This document shows positions 1 through 9,696 of a stretch of DNA of 64,000 bases, piece by piece. Each line of letters starts with the position of its first letter. The stretch's first letter is position 1. The position numbers were made by a program, and so were the translations under genes. The notes under the pieces were generated by a model that ran no database searches, had not been told where the DNA came from, and saw nothing but the letters and a program-made list of their open reading frames with translations. The stretch is from Arthrobacter alpinus. Lineage in GTDB: Bacteria > Actinomycetota > Actinomycetes > Actinomycetales > Micrococcaceae. The stretch is from positions 2,418,001 through 2,482,000 of the forward strand of contig NZ_FNTV01000001.1 in NCBI RefSeq assembly GCF_900105965.1, written 5' to 3'.

Positions 1-1137
1 GCCGCAACATTGGTTGAGCGTGCCGGCTCGGTACCTGTTGCCTCGCTGACCATCACCAAGGTTCGCTGGGTGCGTGACAACGAAGCGGCCAACGCAGCAC
101 ACGTGGCCGCCGTTGCGCTCCCCCACGATTGGCTGTCCTGGCGTTTGCGTGGCTATGGCCCCGCAGATGAAAGTCCGCTGGGTCCGGACCTTGAGCAATT
201 GGCAACCGACCGTTCCGATGCCAGCGGCACAGGCTATTGGTCTCCAGCGCGGGGGGCCTATGACCTTGAGCTGTTCGAGGCTGCCTTTGGGCGGCCCGGC
301 CGCGAAGCCGGCTCCCCCAGCCAGGCTGGAACGCACGTTGTGCTGCCCAAGGTGGTGGCACCGTCGGACGTTATGGGCACGGTGCACGCCGACCATTCAG
401 GCGGCAATGAGATTGTGATCGGCGCCGGGGCAGGCGACAACGCAGCGGGCGCCCTGGGACTGGGGATCACCGCCGGGGACGTTGTCATTTCCCTGGGTAC
501 CAGCGGCACGGTGTTCGCTGCGGCAACGGCCGCCGTGAACGACCCCTCGGGGACGGTTGCAGGATTTGCCGACGCAGCCGGTGCGTACCTGCCGATCGCC
601 GTCACCTTGAATGCGGCGCGAATCCTCAGCTCCGTGGCCGATCTACTGGATGTGTCCTTTGACGACTTCGCGGAGTTGGCCCTGGCTGCGAATCCCGGCA
701 GTGACGGGGTGGTGCTGGTTCCCTACTTTGAGGGCGAACGCACCCCCAACCTGCCAAACGCCAAGGCAAGTTTCCATGGTCTTTCAATCGCCTCAACAAC
801 TCGGGCCAACACGGCCCGGGCCGCAATCGAAGGAATGCTCTGCGGCCTGGCTGATGGGCTCGACGCTGTGACGGCCTCCGGAGTCAACGCCCAGCGATTG
901 CTGTTGATTGGCGGCGCAGCGCAAAACCCTGCCGTGCAGGCAGTGGCGGCACAGGTGTTTAGCGTGCCGGTGATCGTCCCGGCGCCCGGCGAATACGTGG
1001 CTCGGGGCGCGGCTGTCCAGGCAGAGTGGGCGCTGAATGGCGTACGTCCAGATTGGGAACTGGAACTCGATGCCGCTCCGTCAGCGGACCATCATCCGAT
1101 TATTAGAGAACAGTACGGCAGCTATTCAGGTTCCTGA
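1..1137 (+). CDS. xylB: Xylulokinase-like FGGY carbohydrate kinase, 5' end cut off
   Basis: The reading frame is open from the first base of the window, so the N-terminal part lies outside. About 378 residues of the second half of an FGGY-family sugar kinase are visible. The motif GAGAGDNAAGALG at about bases 421-459 carries the catalytic Asp of the family, and the later stretch LLIGGAAQNPAVQ matches the C-terminal ATP-binding region. Xylulokinases phosphorylate D-xylulose to xylulose 5-phosphate in the cytoplasm. The neighbouring multiple-monosaccharide transporter fits pentose use. Another FGGY substrate cannot be excluded because the sugar-binding N-terminus is missing. A strong terminator follows at once. 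Confidence 0.85.
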   Translation, partial: AATLVERAGSVPVASLTITKVRWVRDNEAANAAHVAAVALPHDWLSWRLRGYGPADESPLGPDLEQLATDRSDASGTGYWSPARGAYDLELFEAAFGRPGREAGSPSQAGTHVVLPKVVAPSDVMGTVHADHSGGNEIVIGAGAGDNAAGALGLGITAGDVVISLGTSGTVFAAATAAVNDPSGTVAGFADAAGAYLPIAVTLNAARILSSVADLLDVSFDDFAELALAANPGSDGVVLVPYFEGERTPNLPNAKASFHGLSIASTTRANTARAAIEGMLCGLADGLDAVTASGVNAQRLLLIGGAAQNPAVQAVAAQVFSVPVIVPAPGEYVARGAAVQAEWALNGVRPDWELELDAAPSADHHPIIREQYGSYSGS

Positions 1138-1159
1138 TTTTGATTGGGCACCACTCAGC

Positions 1160-1217
1160 GATCCCGGCGGGCCTCACCACCTTTTATAGGTGACGGGGCC
1201 CGCCGGGATCTATTTTT
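1160..1217 (+). terminator. Rho-independent terminator after the xylulokinase gene
   Basis: GATCCCGGCGGGCC followed by TCACC pairs with GGTGA and GGCCCGCCGGGATC across a short loop, with a few unpaired bases in the right arm. The sequence TATTTTTTG follows. It separates the kinase gene from the ABC transporter operon. Confidence 0.85.
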
Positions 1218-1304
1218 TGCCTACGTGAGCGCACACAATGTTTCGCACCAGAAACGCCCTGCCGAGGTGCCCCAAACGCCGTTGGGTCAGTTTCAATCTA
1301 GTAG

Positions 1305-1335
1305 TTGACAGCTTTCATGTGTCGTGAGTTACACT
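1305..1335 (+). promoter_or_regulatory. Candidate promoter of chvE-mmsA-mmsB
   Basis: TTGACA at 1305-1310 and TACACT at 1330-1335 are separated by 19 bases, which is slightly long for a sigma-70-type promoter. It lies just upstream of a LacI-type operator and about 125 bases before the chvE start. No mapped start site is known; this is inferred from sequence alone. Confidence 0.5.
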
Positions 1336-1344
1336 TGTCACGAA

Positions 1345-1358
1345 TGTTAGCGCTAACA
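1345..1358. promoter_or_regulatory. LacI-family operator
   Basis: TGTTAGCGCTAACA is a perfect 14-base palindrome with the central CG typical of LacI/GalR-family operators. It sits some ten bases after the candidate -10 box, where a bound repressor would block transcription. The LacI-family gene at 5473-6498, convergent to this operon, is the natural candidate regulator. Confidence 0.8.
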
Positions 1359-1460
1359 ATGTTGATCGGCGCAACTTCCCTTGTTGGGACTCTTCGTCAA
1401 CAACTCGCTGAACCTACTATCCCGTGGCAATGACGCTCACAGGGCGTAAAGGAATTCACC

Positions 1461-2582
1461 ATGAAATTCAAGACACTAATCGTTGGTGCCCTGGCACTCG
1501 GGCTGGCACTCGGTGCCACAGGTTGTGGAACCCGCGGCGGCGGAGCAGCAGATGCCAACGCGGCAGGCGATAACAGCGGAGCACTCATTGGCATTGCGAT
1601 GCCCACGAAGACCTCAGAACGCTGGATCAAGGACGGCACCGCCATCCAGGAATCACTGGAGAAGTTGGGCTACAAGACCACTCTTGAGTACGCCGATGAC
1701 AAGATCCCGCAGCAGGTCCAGCAGGTCAGCAACATGATCACCAAGGGTGCCAAGGTTCTGATCATTGCCTCGATCGACGGAACCGCTTTGAGCGATCAGC
1801 TGGACGACGCAGCGAAAGCCGGAATCAAGGTCATTGCTTATGACCGTCTGATCAACGGCAACGCCAACGTGGATTTCTACACCACCTTCGACAACGAAAA
1901 GGTGGGTGTTGATCAGGCCACGTCACTGTTGACCGGTTTGGGCATCCTTGACGATGCCGGCAAGGAAACCGGCAAGACCGGCCCCTTTAACGTTGAACTG
2001 TTCGCGGGCAGCCCTGATGACAACAACGCCACCTTCTTCTACGACGGCGCCATGAAGACGCTCAAGAAGTACATCGACAACGGCACCTTGGTTGTCAAGA
2101 GTGGCCAGACCGGCTTCACTCAGATCGCAACCCTGCGCTGGGACCCGGCCACGGCTCAGAAGCGTATGCAGAACCTGATCGCCAGCGCCTACTCCGGCGG
2201 CGAAAAGGTTGACGGCATTCTCTCCCCCTACGACGGAATTTCCATCGGTATCATTTCCGCCCTTGAAGCCTCCGGCTACGCAGCCAGCGCCCTCCCGGTC
2301 ATCACCGGTCAGGATGCCGAGGCTGCGTCAGTCAAGTCCATCATTGCCGGCCAACAGTACTCCACGATCTACAAGGACACCCGCAAGCTGGGCGACCAGG
2401 CCGTGACCATGGCGGACGACCTTCTCAAAGGCAAGACCCCCGAGGTCAATGACACCACCAGCTACAACAACAAGATCAAGGTTGTTCCGACCTTCCTTCT
2501 GCAGCCTGTAGTCGTCACGAAGGCCAACTACTCGAAGGAACTCATCGACAGCGGCTACTACACCGCCGACGACCTCAAGTAG
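1461..2582 (+). CDS. chvE: Multiple-monosaccharide ABC transporter substrate-binding lipoprotein
   Basis: 373 residues. A lipoprotein signal peptide ends in the lipobox LGATGC with the lipidated Cys at residue 22, followed by a Gly/Ala-rich linker. The rest is a periplasmic-binding-protein type I (ribose/xylose-binding-like) fold containing [13 protein letters not shown] and [14 protein letters not shown], both characteristic of ChvE. It should capture pentoses or hexoses outside the membrane and pass them to MmsB. The start is supported by AAAGGA at 1448-1453. It is the first gene of the operon, behind a LacI-type operator. The family assignment is firm; the exact sugar is not known from sequence. 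Confidence 0.9.
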   Translation: MKFKTLIVGALALGLALGATGCGTRGGGAADANAAGDNSGALIGIAMPTKTSERWIKDGTAIQESLEKLGYKTTLEYADDKIPQQVQQVSNMITKGAKVLIIASIDGTALSDQLDDAAKAGIKVIAYDRLINGNANVDFYTTFDNEKVGVDQATSLLTGLGILDDAGKETGKTGPFNVELFAGSPDDNNATFFYDGAMKTLKKYIDNGTLVVKSGQTGFTQIATLRWDPATAQKRMQNLIASAYSGGEKVDGILSPYDGISIGIISALEASGYAASALPVITGQDAEAASVKSIIAGQQYSTIYKDTRKLGDQAVTMADDLLKGKTPEVNDTTSYNNKIKVVPTFLLQPVVVTKANYSKELIDSGYYTADDLK

Positions 2583-2589
2583 CGAGACC

Positions 2590-2625
2590 TTTCGGTGGGG
2601 GCGGCAGGAGCTGCCCCCACCGAAA
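2590..2625 (+). repeat. Intercistronic hairpin between chvE and mmsA
   Basis: A perfect 13-base-pair stem (TTTCGGTGGGGGC and GCCCCCACCGAAA) with a ten-base loop lies between the binding-protein and ATPase genes. No T-run follows, so it probably stabilises the upstream mRNA or attenuates partly, giving more binding protein than ATPase. This role is inferred from similar arrangements in other sugar ABC operons. Confidence 0.6.
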
Positions 2626-2666
2626 CGAATGACATTCCCATCACGAACGCGAAATGAAGGTCCATC

Positions 2667-4205
2667 GTGACATCAACGATCCTTGACATGCGTGCCATCA
2701 CCAAGACATTTCCAGGGGTCAAGGCCCTCCAGGATGTTTCGCTCGAGGTCAAACGCGGAGAAGTACACGCCATCTGTGGCGAAAACGGTGCCGGCAAATC
2801 CACTCTCATGAAGGTGCTCTCCGGCGTATACACGGCAGGCAGCTTTGACGGAGAAATCTGGTTTGAGAACCATCTCTGCCAGTTCAAGGACATCAAGTCC
2901 TCAGAGGCTGCCGGCATTGTCATCATTCACCAGGAACTGGCACTAAGCCCGTTTCTTTCCATTGCCGAGAACATTTTCCTGGGCAACGAACTCGCCAAGA
3001 ATGGCTTCGTTGACTGGAACAAGACCAATCTTGAAGCATCAAAGCTACTGGCCCGGGTAGGGCTGAACGATCACCCCACCACCAAAGTTTCTGAATTGGG
3101 TGTTGGCAAGCAGCAGCTCGTGGAAATCGCCAAGGCGCTCTCCAAAGAGGTCAAGCTACTCATTCTGGACGAGCCCACGGCAGCCTTGAATGACAGCGAC
3201 TCAGAGAATCTCCTGAATCTGATCAAGCATCTGCAGGGCCAGGGCATTACCTCGATCATGATCAGCCACAAGCTCAATGAGATCAAGGCCGTTGCCGACA
3301 AGGTGACCATCATTCGAGATGGCCAAACGATTGAAACATTGGACATGCACGCTGATGACATTTCCGAGGAGCGGATCATCAAGGGCATGGTGGGGCGCGA
3401 TCTGAACAGCCGCTACCCCGATCACACCCCGACGATCGGTGAGGAACTCCTGCGCATTGAGGACTGGACCGTCCATCACCCGGTGGATCAAAGCCGCCAG
3501 GTGGTCAAGGCTGCAAACCTTAAGATTCATGCTGGAGAAATTGTTGGCATCGCCGGACTCATGGGCGCCGGGCGAACCGAGCTTGCCATGAGCGTTTTCG
3601 GTCGCACCTACGGAACTAATATCAGCGGAACCGTGTACAAAAACGGTGTCGCCATTGAGACAAAAACCGTCGCCGCAGCCATCAAGCACGGCATCGCGTA
3701 CGCAACTGAGGACCGTAAACACTATGGTCTGAATCTTTTGGACAACATCCGGCGCAACGTTTCCGGCGCCGCCCTCGCCAAACTGGCCCGCTGGGGTTGG
3801 GTGGACCGCCACAAGGAACATGTTGTCGCGGAGGGGTTCCGCAAGAGCATGAACATTAAGGCGCCCGGCGTTGGTTCCATCACTGGAAAGCTCTCGGGCG
3901 GAAACCAGCAAAAAGTTGTTCTTTCAAAATGGATGTTCGCCAACCCGGATGTCCTCATCCTGGATGAACCCACGCGTGGCATCGATGTTGGTGCCAAATA
4001 CGAGATCTACGGCATCATCAACCAACTGGCTGACCAAGGTAAAGGCATCCTTGTCATTTCCTCTGAGCTGCCCGAACTGTTAGGTATCTGCGACAGGATT
4101 TACACCCTGGCCGAAGGCCGTATCACGGCCGATGTACCCAGAGCCCAAGCAACAGCAGAATACCTAATGCGTTTCATGACCCAAGCAAAGGAGCAGGACA
4201 TCTGA
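2667..4205 (+). CDS. mmsA: Multiple-monosaccharide ABC transporter ATP-binding protein (two domains)
   Basis: 512 residues with two nucleotide-binding domains in tandem, as is usual for carbohydrate CUT2-type ATPases. The first has Walker [10 protein letters not shown] at residues 38-46 and Walker [12 protein letters not shown]. The second has the degenerate P-loop GLMGAGRTE, the signature LSGGNQQ and Walker [13 protein letters not shown]. It energises uptake through MmsB at the inner face of the membrane. Its TGA stop overlaps the mmsB ATG by one base (TGATG), so the two are translationally coupled. It is also called GguA. Confidence 0.93.
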   Translation: MTSTILDMRAITKTFPGVKALQDVSLEVKRGEVHAICGENGAGKSTLMKVLSGVYTAGSFDGEIWFENHLCQFKDIKSSEAAGIVIIHQELALSPFLSIAENIFLGNELAKNGFVDWNKTNLEASKLLARVGLNDHPTTKVSELGVGKQQLVEIAKALSKEVKLLILDEPTAALNDSDSENLLNLIKHLQGQGITSIMISHKLNEIKAVADKVTIIRDGQTIETLDMHADDISEERIIKGMVGRDLNSRYPDHTPTIGEELLRIEDWTVHHPVDQSRQVVKAANLKIHAGEIVGIAGLMGAGRTELAMSVFGRTYGTNISGTVYKNGVAIETKTVAAAIKHGIAYATEDRKHYGLNLLDNIRRNVSGAALAKLARWGWVDRHKEHVVAEGFRKSMNIKAPGVGSITGKLSGGNQQKVVLSKWMFANPDVLILDEPTRGIDVGAKYEIYGIINQLADQGKGILVISSELPELLGICDRIYTLAEGRITADVPRAQATAEYLMRFMTQAKEQDI

Positions 4206-5392
4206 TGACTGCCGTAAATTCCGCCCTTCAATACCTCACCGGACAACTCCGGCAGGTGGGGCTCTTCATCGCCTTGATCGTGATCATCATCTTCTTCCAG
4301 ATCACCACCAACGGCATCACCCTGGCACCCATCAATGTCTCCAACCTGATCGTTCAAAACAGCTACATCCTCATCTTGGCTGTTGGCATGGTCATGGTCA
4401 TTATTGCCGGGCATATTGACCTTTCAGTTGGCTCCGTGGTGGCGTTTGTTGGCGCCATGGCCGGCGTCATGATTACCCAGTGGCACATGCCTTGGTGGCT
4501 TGCGATCATCGCCTGCCTCGTACTCGGTGGCCTGGTTGGTGCGTGGCAGGGCTTCTGGATTGCTTATTTCGGCATACCGTCCTTCATCGTCACTCTTGCC
4601 GGCATGCTCACGTTCCGTGGATTGGCGCAGATCGCCCTGCAGAACCAGCAGATTTCACCTTTCCCAGATGAATTCCGGGCTTTGGGCAGCGGCTTCCTCC
4701 CCGATCTTGGCGGCGGAACATCATTCCTTGAACCGCTCACCATGGTGCTCGGCATTCTTGCCGCCGCAGCGTTTGTCATCGCCGGAATCAAGCAGCGCTC
4801 AAACTTGAAGAAGTACAACCTGGCCGACGAGCCCACCGCATGGTTTGTTGCCAAGCTGGCCTTCACGGCTGCCTTGATCTTGCTCATCGCATTCCTGCTG
4901 GCCAGCTACCGCGGCACACCGATCGTCCTGCTGGTCATGGGCGTGCTCATGGTGGGTTACTCGGCCGTCATGGCAAACTCCATTTGGGGCCGTCACATCT
5001 ACGCGGTTGGTGGCAACGCCCACGCAGCCGAACTCTCCGGTGTGAACACCAAGCGCGTGACATTCACCTTGTTCATCAACATGGGTGTTCTGGCAGCCCT
5101 GGCCGGGCTCGTCTTCACCGCCCAGCTCAACCTGGCCAACCCGAAGGCCGGTGAAGGTTTTGAGCTAGATGCCATCGCCGCTGTCTTCATTGGTGGCGCG
5201 GCCGTGACAGGCGGCGTCGGAACCGTGATCGGTGCCATCATTGGTGGCCTGATCATCGGTATCTTGAACAACGGCATGTCCATCATGGGTGTTGGTACCG
5301 AGTTCCAGCAGCTCATCAAGGGGTTGGTCCTGCTTGCAGCCGTCGCGTTTGACGTCTTCAACAAGCGCAGGGCCAAGGCAACCCTCAAATAG
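4205..5392 (+). CDS. mmsB: Multiple-monosaccharide ABC transporter permease
   Basis: 395 residues, strongly hydrophobic, with about ten predicted membrane segments and the branched-chain/ribose-type permease fold. GHIDLSVGSVVAFVGA and the C-terminal LNNGMSIMGVGTEFQQLIKG region are typical of MmsB (GguB). It forms the channel for the sugar brought by ChvE. It overlaps the ATPase gene by one base and is followed by a strong terminator, closing the three-gene operon. Confidence 0.93.
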   Translation: MTAVNSALQYLTGQLRQVGLFIALIVIIIFFQITTNGITLAPINVSNLIVQNSYILILAVGMVMVIIAGHIDLSVGSVVAFVGAMAGVMITQWHMPWWLAIIACLVLGGLVGAWQGFWIAYFGIPSFIVTLAGMLTFRGLAQIALQNQQISPFPDEFRALGSGFLPDLGGGTSFLEPLTMVLGILAAAAFVIAGIKQRSNLKKYNLADEPTAWFVAKLAFTAALILLIAFLLASYRGTPIVLLVMGVLMVGYSAVMANSIWGRHIYAVGGNAHAAELSGVNTKRVTFTLFINMGVLAALAGLVFTAQLNLANPKAGEGFELDAIAAVFIGGAAVTGGVGTVIGAIIGGLIIGILNNGMSIMGVGTEFQQLIKGLVLLAAVAFDVFNKRRAKATLK

Positions 5393-5409
5393 TTTCAAGA
5401 CGCGCAAAG

Positions 5410-5452
5410 AACTGTGTGGTTCCGAGGAAACTTCGGAACCACACAGTTTTTT
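5410..5452 (+). terminator. Rho-independent terminator of the chvE-mmsAB operon
   Basis: A perfect 16-base-pair stem AACTGTGTGGTTCCGA / TCGGAACCACACAGTT with a seven-base loop, followed directly by TTTTTTC. The matching A-rich side is weak, so it acts mainly for the plus strand, but the convergent LacI-family gene ends only about 20 bases further on. Confidence 0.92.
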
Positions 5453-5472
5453 CTTGCCCAAAATTGCGGCTC

Positions 5473-6498
5473 TCAGCTCTGGGCGGGCGGGGCCGTTGAC
5501 GCACGGATAATGAGTTGGGGCTCCACAACAGCAGTCTGAGCGGGTGACGCAGTTTCAAGCTGGCTCACCATGATCTCAAGACAGCGCAGGCCCAGCTCCT
5601 GAAATCCTTGCCGGACCGTTGTCAGCGGAGGCACAAGGTAGGCGCCCTCTGGCAGGTCATCAACACCAACAAGTGACATATCGAACGGGACGCGGATTCC
5701 TTGCTCCGTGAACGCCCGCAACAATCCCACCGCCATTTGATCGTTCGCCGCGAACACGGCAGACGCATCTGAGCGTCTGGCCAGCTCCAGCCCGGCCAGG
5801 TAACCCGAAGCTGCGGTCCAGTCCCCCGTGATGAGCGGACCCTCCTCCAGTCCTGCCTGAGCAAGAACGTGGCGCCAACCCGCTACCCGTGCCGCTGAAT
5901 CGATGAACCGGTCAGGGCCGGCAACGTGGGCGATTCTGGTGTGGCCAAGATCCACGAGGTGCTGAACGGCGTCGCGGGCGCCTTTTTCCTGGTCAACCAT
6001 GACGCCGCTGAGCCGTCCGTCCGCGGCTGTTCCAACAATGACAACAGGCACTCCCAAATTGAGCTCCTGAAGCATGGCGGGAATATCTGCATGGGGGACC
6101 TGCACAACGATCCCGTCCACGCCCTGGTCCAGGAAGCGTTGCAGAGATTCGGCAATGCCCTCTTGTGAAATTTCTCGAATGCCCGCAATGCTCACGAAGT
6201 ATCCGGCCTCACGGGCGGCTTCTTGGACGGCCAGCAGAATGTTGGACGGCCCATATTCGTTCATGCCGTTGGCCAGCAGCCCGATGGTCTGGGATCTGCG
6301 TGTCACCAAGGCCCGGGCTGCGGTGTTCCTGCGATATCCCAGCTCCAGTATTGCCTGCCGAACTTTCTCCCTGGTCTTCGGGCTGACGCTGGGGCTGTCA
6401 TTGAGAACCCGGGACACGGTTTGATGCGAAACTCCGGCACGTCGAGCCACATCCTCCATGACGGGGGCACGGTGTTGATCCGTTGGCGGGGGAGGCAT
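5473..6498 (-). CDS. LacI-family transcriptional regulator
   Basis: 341 residues. The helix-turn-helix MEDVARRAGVSHQTVSRVLN covers about residues 14-33, followed by the hinge helix (NTAARALVTRRSQTIGLL) and a sugar-binding periplasmic-protein-like domain. Such proteins repress sugar genes until an inducer binds. It lies convergent to chvE-mmsAB, whose promoter holds a perfect LacI-type palindrome, so it probably controls that operon. A start at residue 14 is possible, since this is where family members commonly begin. Confidence 0.9.
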   Translation of the reverse strand: MPPPPTDQHRAPVMEDVARRAGVSHQTVSRVLNDSPSVSPKTREKVRQAILELGYRRNTAARALVTRRSQTIGLLANGMNEYGPSNILLAVQEAAREAGYFVSIAGIREISQEGIAESLQRFLDQGVDGIVVQVPHADIPAMLQELNLGVPVVIVGTAADGRLSGVMVDQEKGARDAVQHLVDLGHTRIAHVAGPDRFIDSAARVAGWRHVLAQAGLEEGPLITGDWTAASGYLAGLELARRSDASAVFAANDQMAVGLLRAFTEQGIRVPFDMSLVGVDDLPEGAYLVPPLTTVRQGFQELGLRCLEIMVSQLETASPAQTAVVEPQLIIRASTAPPAQS

Positions 6499-6712
6499 GA
6501 TTTAAACCCTATGTCCACGAATCAGGGGCAGACCCCGCGACACTGCTTCGAGAACAAGAATCCAGCAGATAGAGAAGGTCAAAGATGTCGGGGTCATGCG
6601 GGTATTCGTTCTGCTGTAGGGGCAAGACTGCCTCTAGCGGAGTGCCTGGTAGCCGACCAGCACAGAAAACAAGGCCAGCCGGCTTCATCCATTGAAGCTG
6701 GTATTGGGGTAT

Positions 6713-7693
6713 TTAGCTGTCGATGCTGGCCATATTCGCGTCGTCATGGCGGGCACCGGCTGCAGGCGTGAGATCGTTCAGGCGCTCAATTTGTGCCGCG
6801 CCAAGTTCGATACCGTCAGCTGCTGTGTTTTCCTCTACGCGGGCGACTCGCTTGGTACCGGGGATCGGGGCGATATCGTTGCCTCGGGTCAGAAGCCACG
6901 CCAGAGCAGTCTGAGCGGGGGTTGCCCCAGTTTCAGCGCCGATGGCCCGGACTTCGTCTACGATCCGCAGATTTCGCTGGAAGTTCTCGCCGGTGAAGCG
7001 CGGGTTGGTTTTACGCCAGTCATCATCTGCAAAGTCGTCAATGGTGCGGATCTGTCCTGTCAGGAGTCCGTGCCCGAGTGGAGAGTAAGGCACGAGGCCG
7101 ATGCCGAGCTGGCGAAGAAGCGGGAGGATCTCTGCCTCGGGATCGCGTGTCCACAGGGAGTATTCGGTCTGCAAGGCTGCCAGTGGGTGGATGGCATGGG
7201 CACGGCGGATGGTGCTGGGGCTAGCCTCCGACAGACCGATGTGGAGGATTTTTCCTTCGGCGACGAGCTCGGACAGGGTGCCGACGGTGTCCTCGATGGG
7301 GATGTTCGGGTCCACACGGTGCTGGTAGTAGAGATCGATATGATCTGTACCGAGGCGCTTGAGGGATCCTTCAACCGCGATTCGGAGGTTGGCCGGGCTG
7401 CTGTCGATGAGTCGGCGTCGTTCGGAGTGTGAAAACAGGCCAAACTTTGTGGCTACGACCACTTCATCACGGCGGCCCTTGATCGCGCGGCCAACGACTT
7501 CCTCGCTGTGGAACGGTCCATAGATTTCTGCTGTGTCGATGTGAGTGGCGCCGAGTTCAATCGCGCGGTGAATGGTGCGGATCGACTCGTCGTCGTCGTC
7601 GAGCCCGCGACCTGTGGTGTAAGTCCCGGCCATGGTCATGGCGCCTAGCCCGATACGGGAGACGCTCAATGCGCCAAGTGCTGCATTCTTCAT
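6713..7693 (-). CDS. Aldo/keto reductase
   Basis: 326 residues with a complete AKR catalytic tetrad: Asp53 and Tyr58 in DTAEIYG, Lys83 in ATKFG and His125 in LYYQHR. The cofactor should be NADPH, and the substrate an aldehyde or ketone. Overall it resembles the AKR13/YakC-like group of bacterial oxidoreductases. It is the last gene of an operon with an SDR and an MmyB-type regulator. The exact substrate is unknown. The 214 bases between its end and the start of the LacI-family gene show no gene. Confidence 0.9.
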   Translation of the reverse strand: MKNAALGALSVSRIGLGAMTMAGTYTTGRGLDDDDESIRTIHRAIELGATHIDTAEIYGPFHSEEVVGRAIKGRRDEVVVATKFGLFSHSERRRLIDSSPANLRIAVEGSLKRLGTDHIDLYYQHRVDPNIPIEDTVGTLSELVAEGKILHIGLSEASPSTIRRAHAIHPLAALQTEYSLWTRDPEAEILPLLRQLGIGLVPYSPLGHGLLTGQIRTIDDFADDDWRKTNPRFTGENFQRNLRIVDEVRAIGAETGATPAQTALAWLLTRGNDIAPIPGTKRVARVEENTAADGIELGAAQIERLNDLTPAAGARHDDANMASIDS

Positions 7694-7727
7694 GGGTTAT
7701 CTCTCTTCTGTGGCGAAGGTACTGGTG

Positions 7728-8603
7728 TTATGCGCCGTTGTGGGCAAGGTTGGTGGATAGTTGGCGATAGGCGTCGGACTGGCTGATCAGGTCCTTGGCC
7801 TTCAACTCGAAAGTTTCTACTGCATCGGCACCGGCGGCGAAGTGCAGGGGCGGATTGTCCAGCTCAGCCAGTTCAATGAGAGCCTCGGCGAGTTTGGCCG
7901 GGTCCCCACCCTGTTGTCCGTTCATGCTGCGCCAGCCCGTGATGGTCTGTTCAGCACGCGGGGCATAGTCCTCGATGGTGGGTGCGGCGTAACGGGTGGA
8001 TTCCGGGCTGAGTAGCTCGGTGCGGAAGAATCCTGGCTCAACGAGCATCGTGCGAATGCCGAACGGTGCGATTTCCGGGGCCAGGGATTCCGCCCAGCCC
8101 TCCACCCCGAACTTCGAGGCTGCGTAAGCGGAGCAGAATTCTTGTCCAGTGATGCCGGCTGTGGAGGAAATCGTGACGACCAGGCCGGAGCGCTGGGCCC
8201 GCATAACCGGGAGAACCGCACGTGTAACGTTCATGGGCCCGAACAAGGTAGTTTCAATTTGAGCTCGGAAGTCCTCTGCTGTGATCTCCTCGAAAAATCC
8301 GGCGTAGAAGTTTCCTGCGTTGTTGACAAGCACGTCGATTCGGCCGAAGCGGTCGACGGCGGCCTGGATGGCTGCCGTCGCGTCGTCTGGGTTCTTTACA
8401 TCGAGTTTCACGGCGAGCAGGTCCTGCTTTTCACCCAGGGCCTGAAGTACTTTTTCTGTGCTGCGCCCGGTCGCGACGACGGCGTGGCCGGCGGCAAGTG
8501 CTGCCTTCGCGATGTCGGTCCCCATGCCACGGCCGGCTCCGGTGATGAACCAGACCTTTTTCTGCGTCGTTTTTTCAGTTTGTTCACTCATGCGATCATT
8601 CAT
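7728..8603 (-). CDS. Short-chain dehydrogenase/reductase
   Basis: About 291 residues from the ATG at 8603. The nucleotide-binding motif TGAGRGMG is at residues 21-28, NNAG follows, and the catalytic YAASK is present, so it should be an active NAD(P)-dependent SDR. Upstream in-frame codons to 8672 are open, but an AAGAAAG stretch precedes the 8603 ATG. That ATG overlaps the stop of the upstream regulator gene (ATGAATGA), which points to coupled translation. Together with the downstream aldo/keto reductase it may reduce reactive carbonyls; this is inference. Confidence 0.88.
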   Translation of the reverse strand: MNDRMSEQTEKTTQKKVWFITGAGRGMGTDIAKAALAAGHAVVATGRSTEKVLQALGEKQDLLAVKLDVKNPDDATAAIQAAVDRFGRIDVLVNNAGNFYAGFFEEITAEDFRAQIETTLFGPMNVTRAVLPVMRAQRSGLVVTISSTAGITGQEFCSAYAASKFGVEGWAESLAPEIAPFGIRTMLVEPGFFRTELLSPESTRYAAPTIEDYAPRAEQTITGWRSMNGQQGGDPAKLAEALIELAELDNPPLHFAAGADAVETFELKAKDLISQSDAYRQLSTNLAHNGA

Positions 8604-9576
8604 TCTTTCTTGGGGTTCGTGATCCCGGCTGGGCCGGTGATTTCTTGCCTGGGACAGTGGATCCACTGGCATGACTGCCTGCGCTGATAGTTGCGGCAGG
8701 AGCCTCCGCCCAGCTGGCTAGGAACGCCAACGCATTCTCAGAGGCGGTTCCGGGCTCGGCAGTGAAAGTGAAGAGAGTCTGTCCCTCATCCCCGGGGAGA
8801 TCAAGTGCCTCGTACTGCAGGGACAAATCCCCGGCTACAGGGTGGTGGAAGCGTTTGGTTCCCGTGGTGTGGATTCGGACATCGTGCCCTGCCCATAAAA
8901 CGGCAAACTGTCCGCTTCCCGTGGTCAGCTCACCAATCAGCTCGTGCAACGCCCGGTCATGGGGATTGCGACCGGATTCCGTCCGCAACATGGCCACAGT
9001 GGTCGCCGCAATGGCCGGCCAATCGGGGTAGAAGTCCCCTGCACCAGGATCGAGGAAGAGATAGCGGGCCTGATTGGGTAATTGTGCCGGGACGCCCGTC
9101 CCAGAGGGGGTGGCGGAATTGAACACTGGCCCGTAGAGGGCGCGTCCCAGGTGATTTGCGGCCAGGACATCCGATCGGCCATTGTGCACCGTGGCGGCCA
9201 CCTCGGTCATGCCGTCCAGCAGATGCAATACACCGGGACGGACCCTTTGCTGTGGTGGCCTCCGTGACGCCCGACTTGACGGTATATTGGCCGCCCGTGC
9301 CAAGTCCATCAAATATGCCTGCTCTGCTTCGTCGAGTTGAAGAGCGGCTGCAACGGCACCGATGACCGAGTCTGATACACCGCGCAGGTTGCCTCGTTCC
9401 AACCGCGTGTAGTAGTCAGTACTCACTCCGGCGATCTGCGCCACTTCTTCGCGGCGCAAGCCCGGTACACGGCGCAGTTCTCCGTAACTGGGGATTCCGG
9501 CCATCTCAGGATTGATCTTGGCACGACGCGAGATCAGGAACTCACGAATATCATCTCTTTTTTCCACATCCCCCAC
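8596..9576 (-). CDS. MmyB-type helix-turn-helix regulator
   Basis: An XRE-type helix-turn-helix near the N-terminus (GLRREEVAQIAGVSTDYYTRLERG) is followed by the MmyB ligand-binding domain, ending with the pattern LDLPGDEGQTLFTFTAEPGTASENAL. This architecture is very common in actinobacteria, next to SDR or aldo/keto reductase genes that it usually controls. The start is uncertain. The GTG at 9576 gives a protein beginning GDVEKRDDIREF, matching the family; a GTG at 9567 and an ATG at 9624 are alternatives. It is the first gene of the operon. Confidence 0.85.
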   Translation of the reverse strand: MGDVEKRDDIREFLISRRAKINPEMAGIPSYGELRRVPGLRREEVAQIAGVSTDYYTRLERGNLRGVSDSVIGAVAAALQLDEAEQAYLMDLARAANIPSSRASRRPPQQRVRPGVLHLLDGMTEVAATVHNGRSDVLAANHLGRALYGPVFNSATPSGTGVPAQLPNQARYLFLDPGAGDFYPDWPAIAATTVAMLRTESGRNPHDRALHELIGELTTGSGQFAVLWAGHDVRIHTTGTKRFHHPVAGDLSLQYEALDLPGDEGQTLFTFTAEPGTASENALAFLASWAEAPAATISAGSHASGSTVPGKKSPAQPGSRTPRKNE

Positions 9577-9696
9577 GCTACGCAAGCCCGGCCCTCGGTG
9601 GCAGTGTCTATCAAACACCCCCATCCGCCAGAACCGCAGTATCCGAGTCTCTTCTCATGCTGCTCCATTGCCTACTCGGCTGTGGTCTGAGGAATA

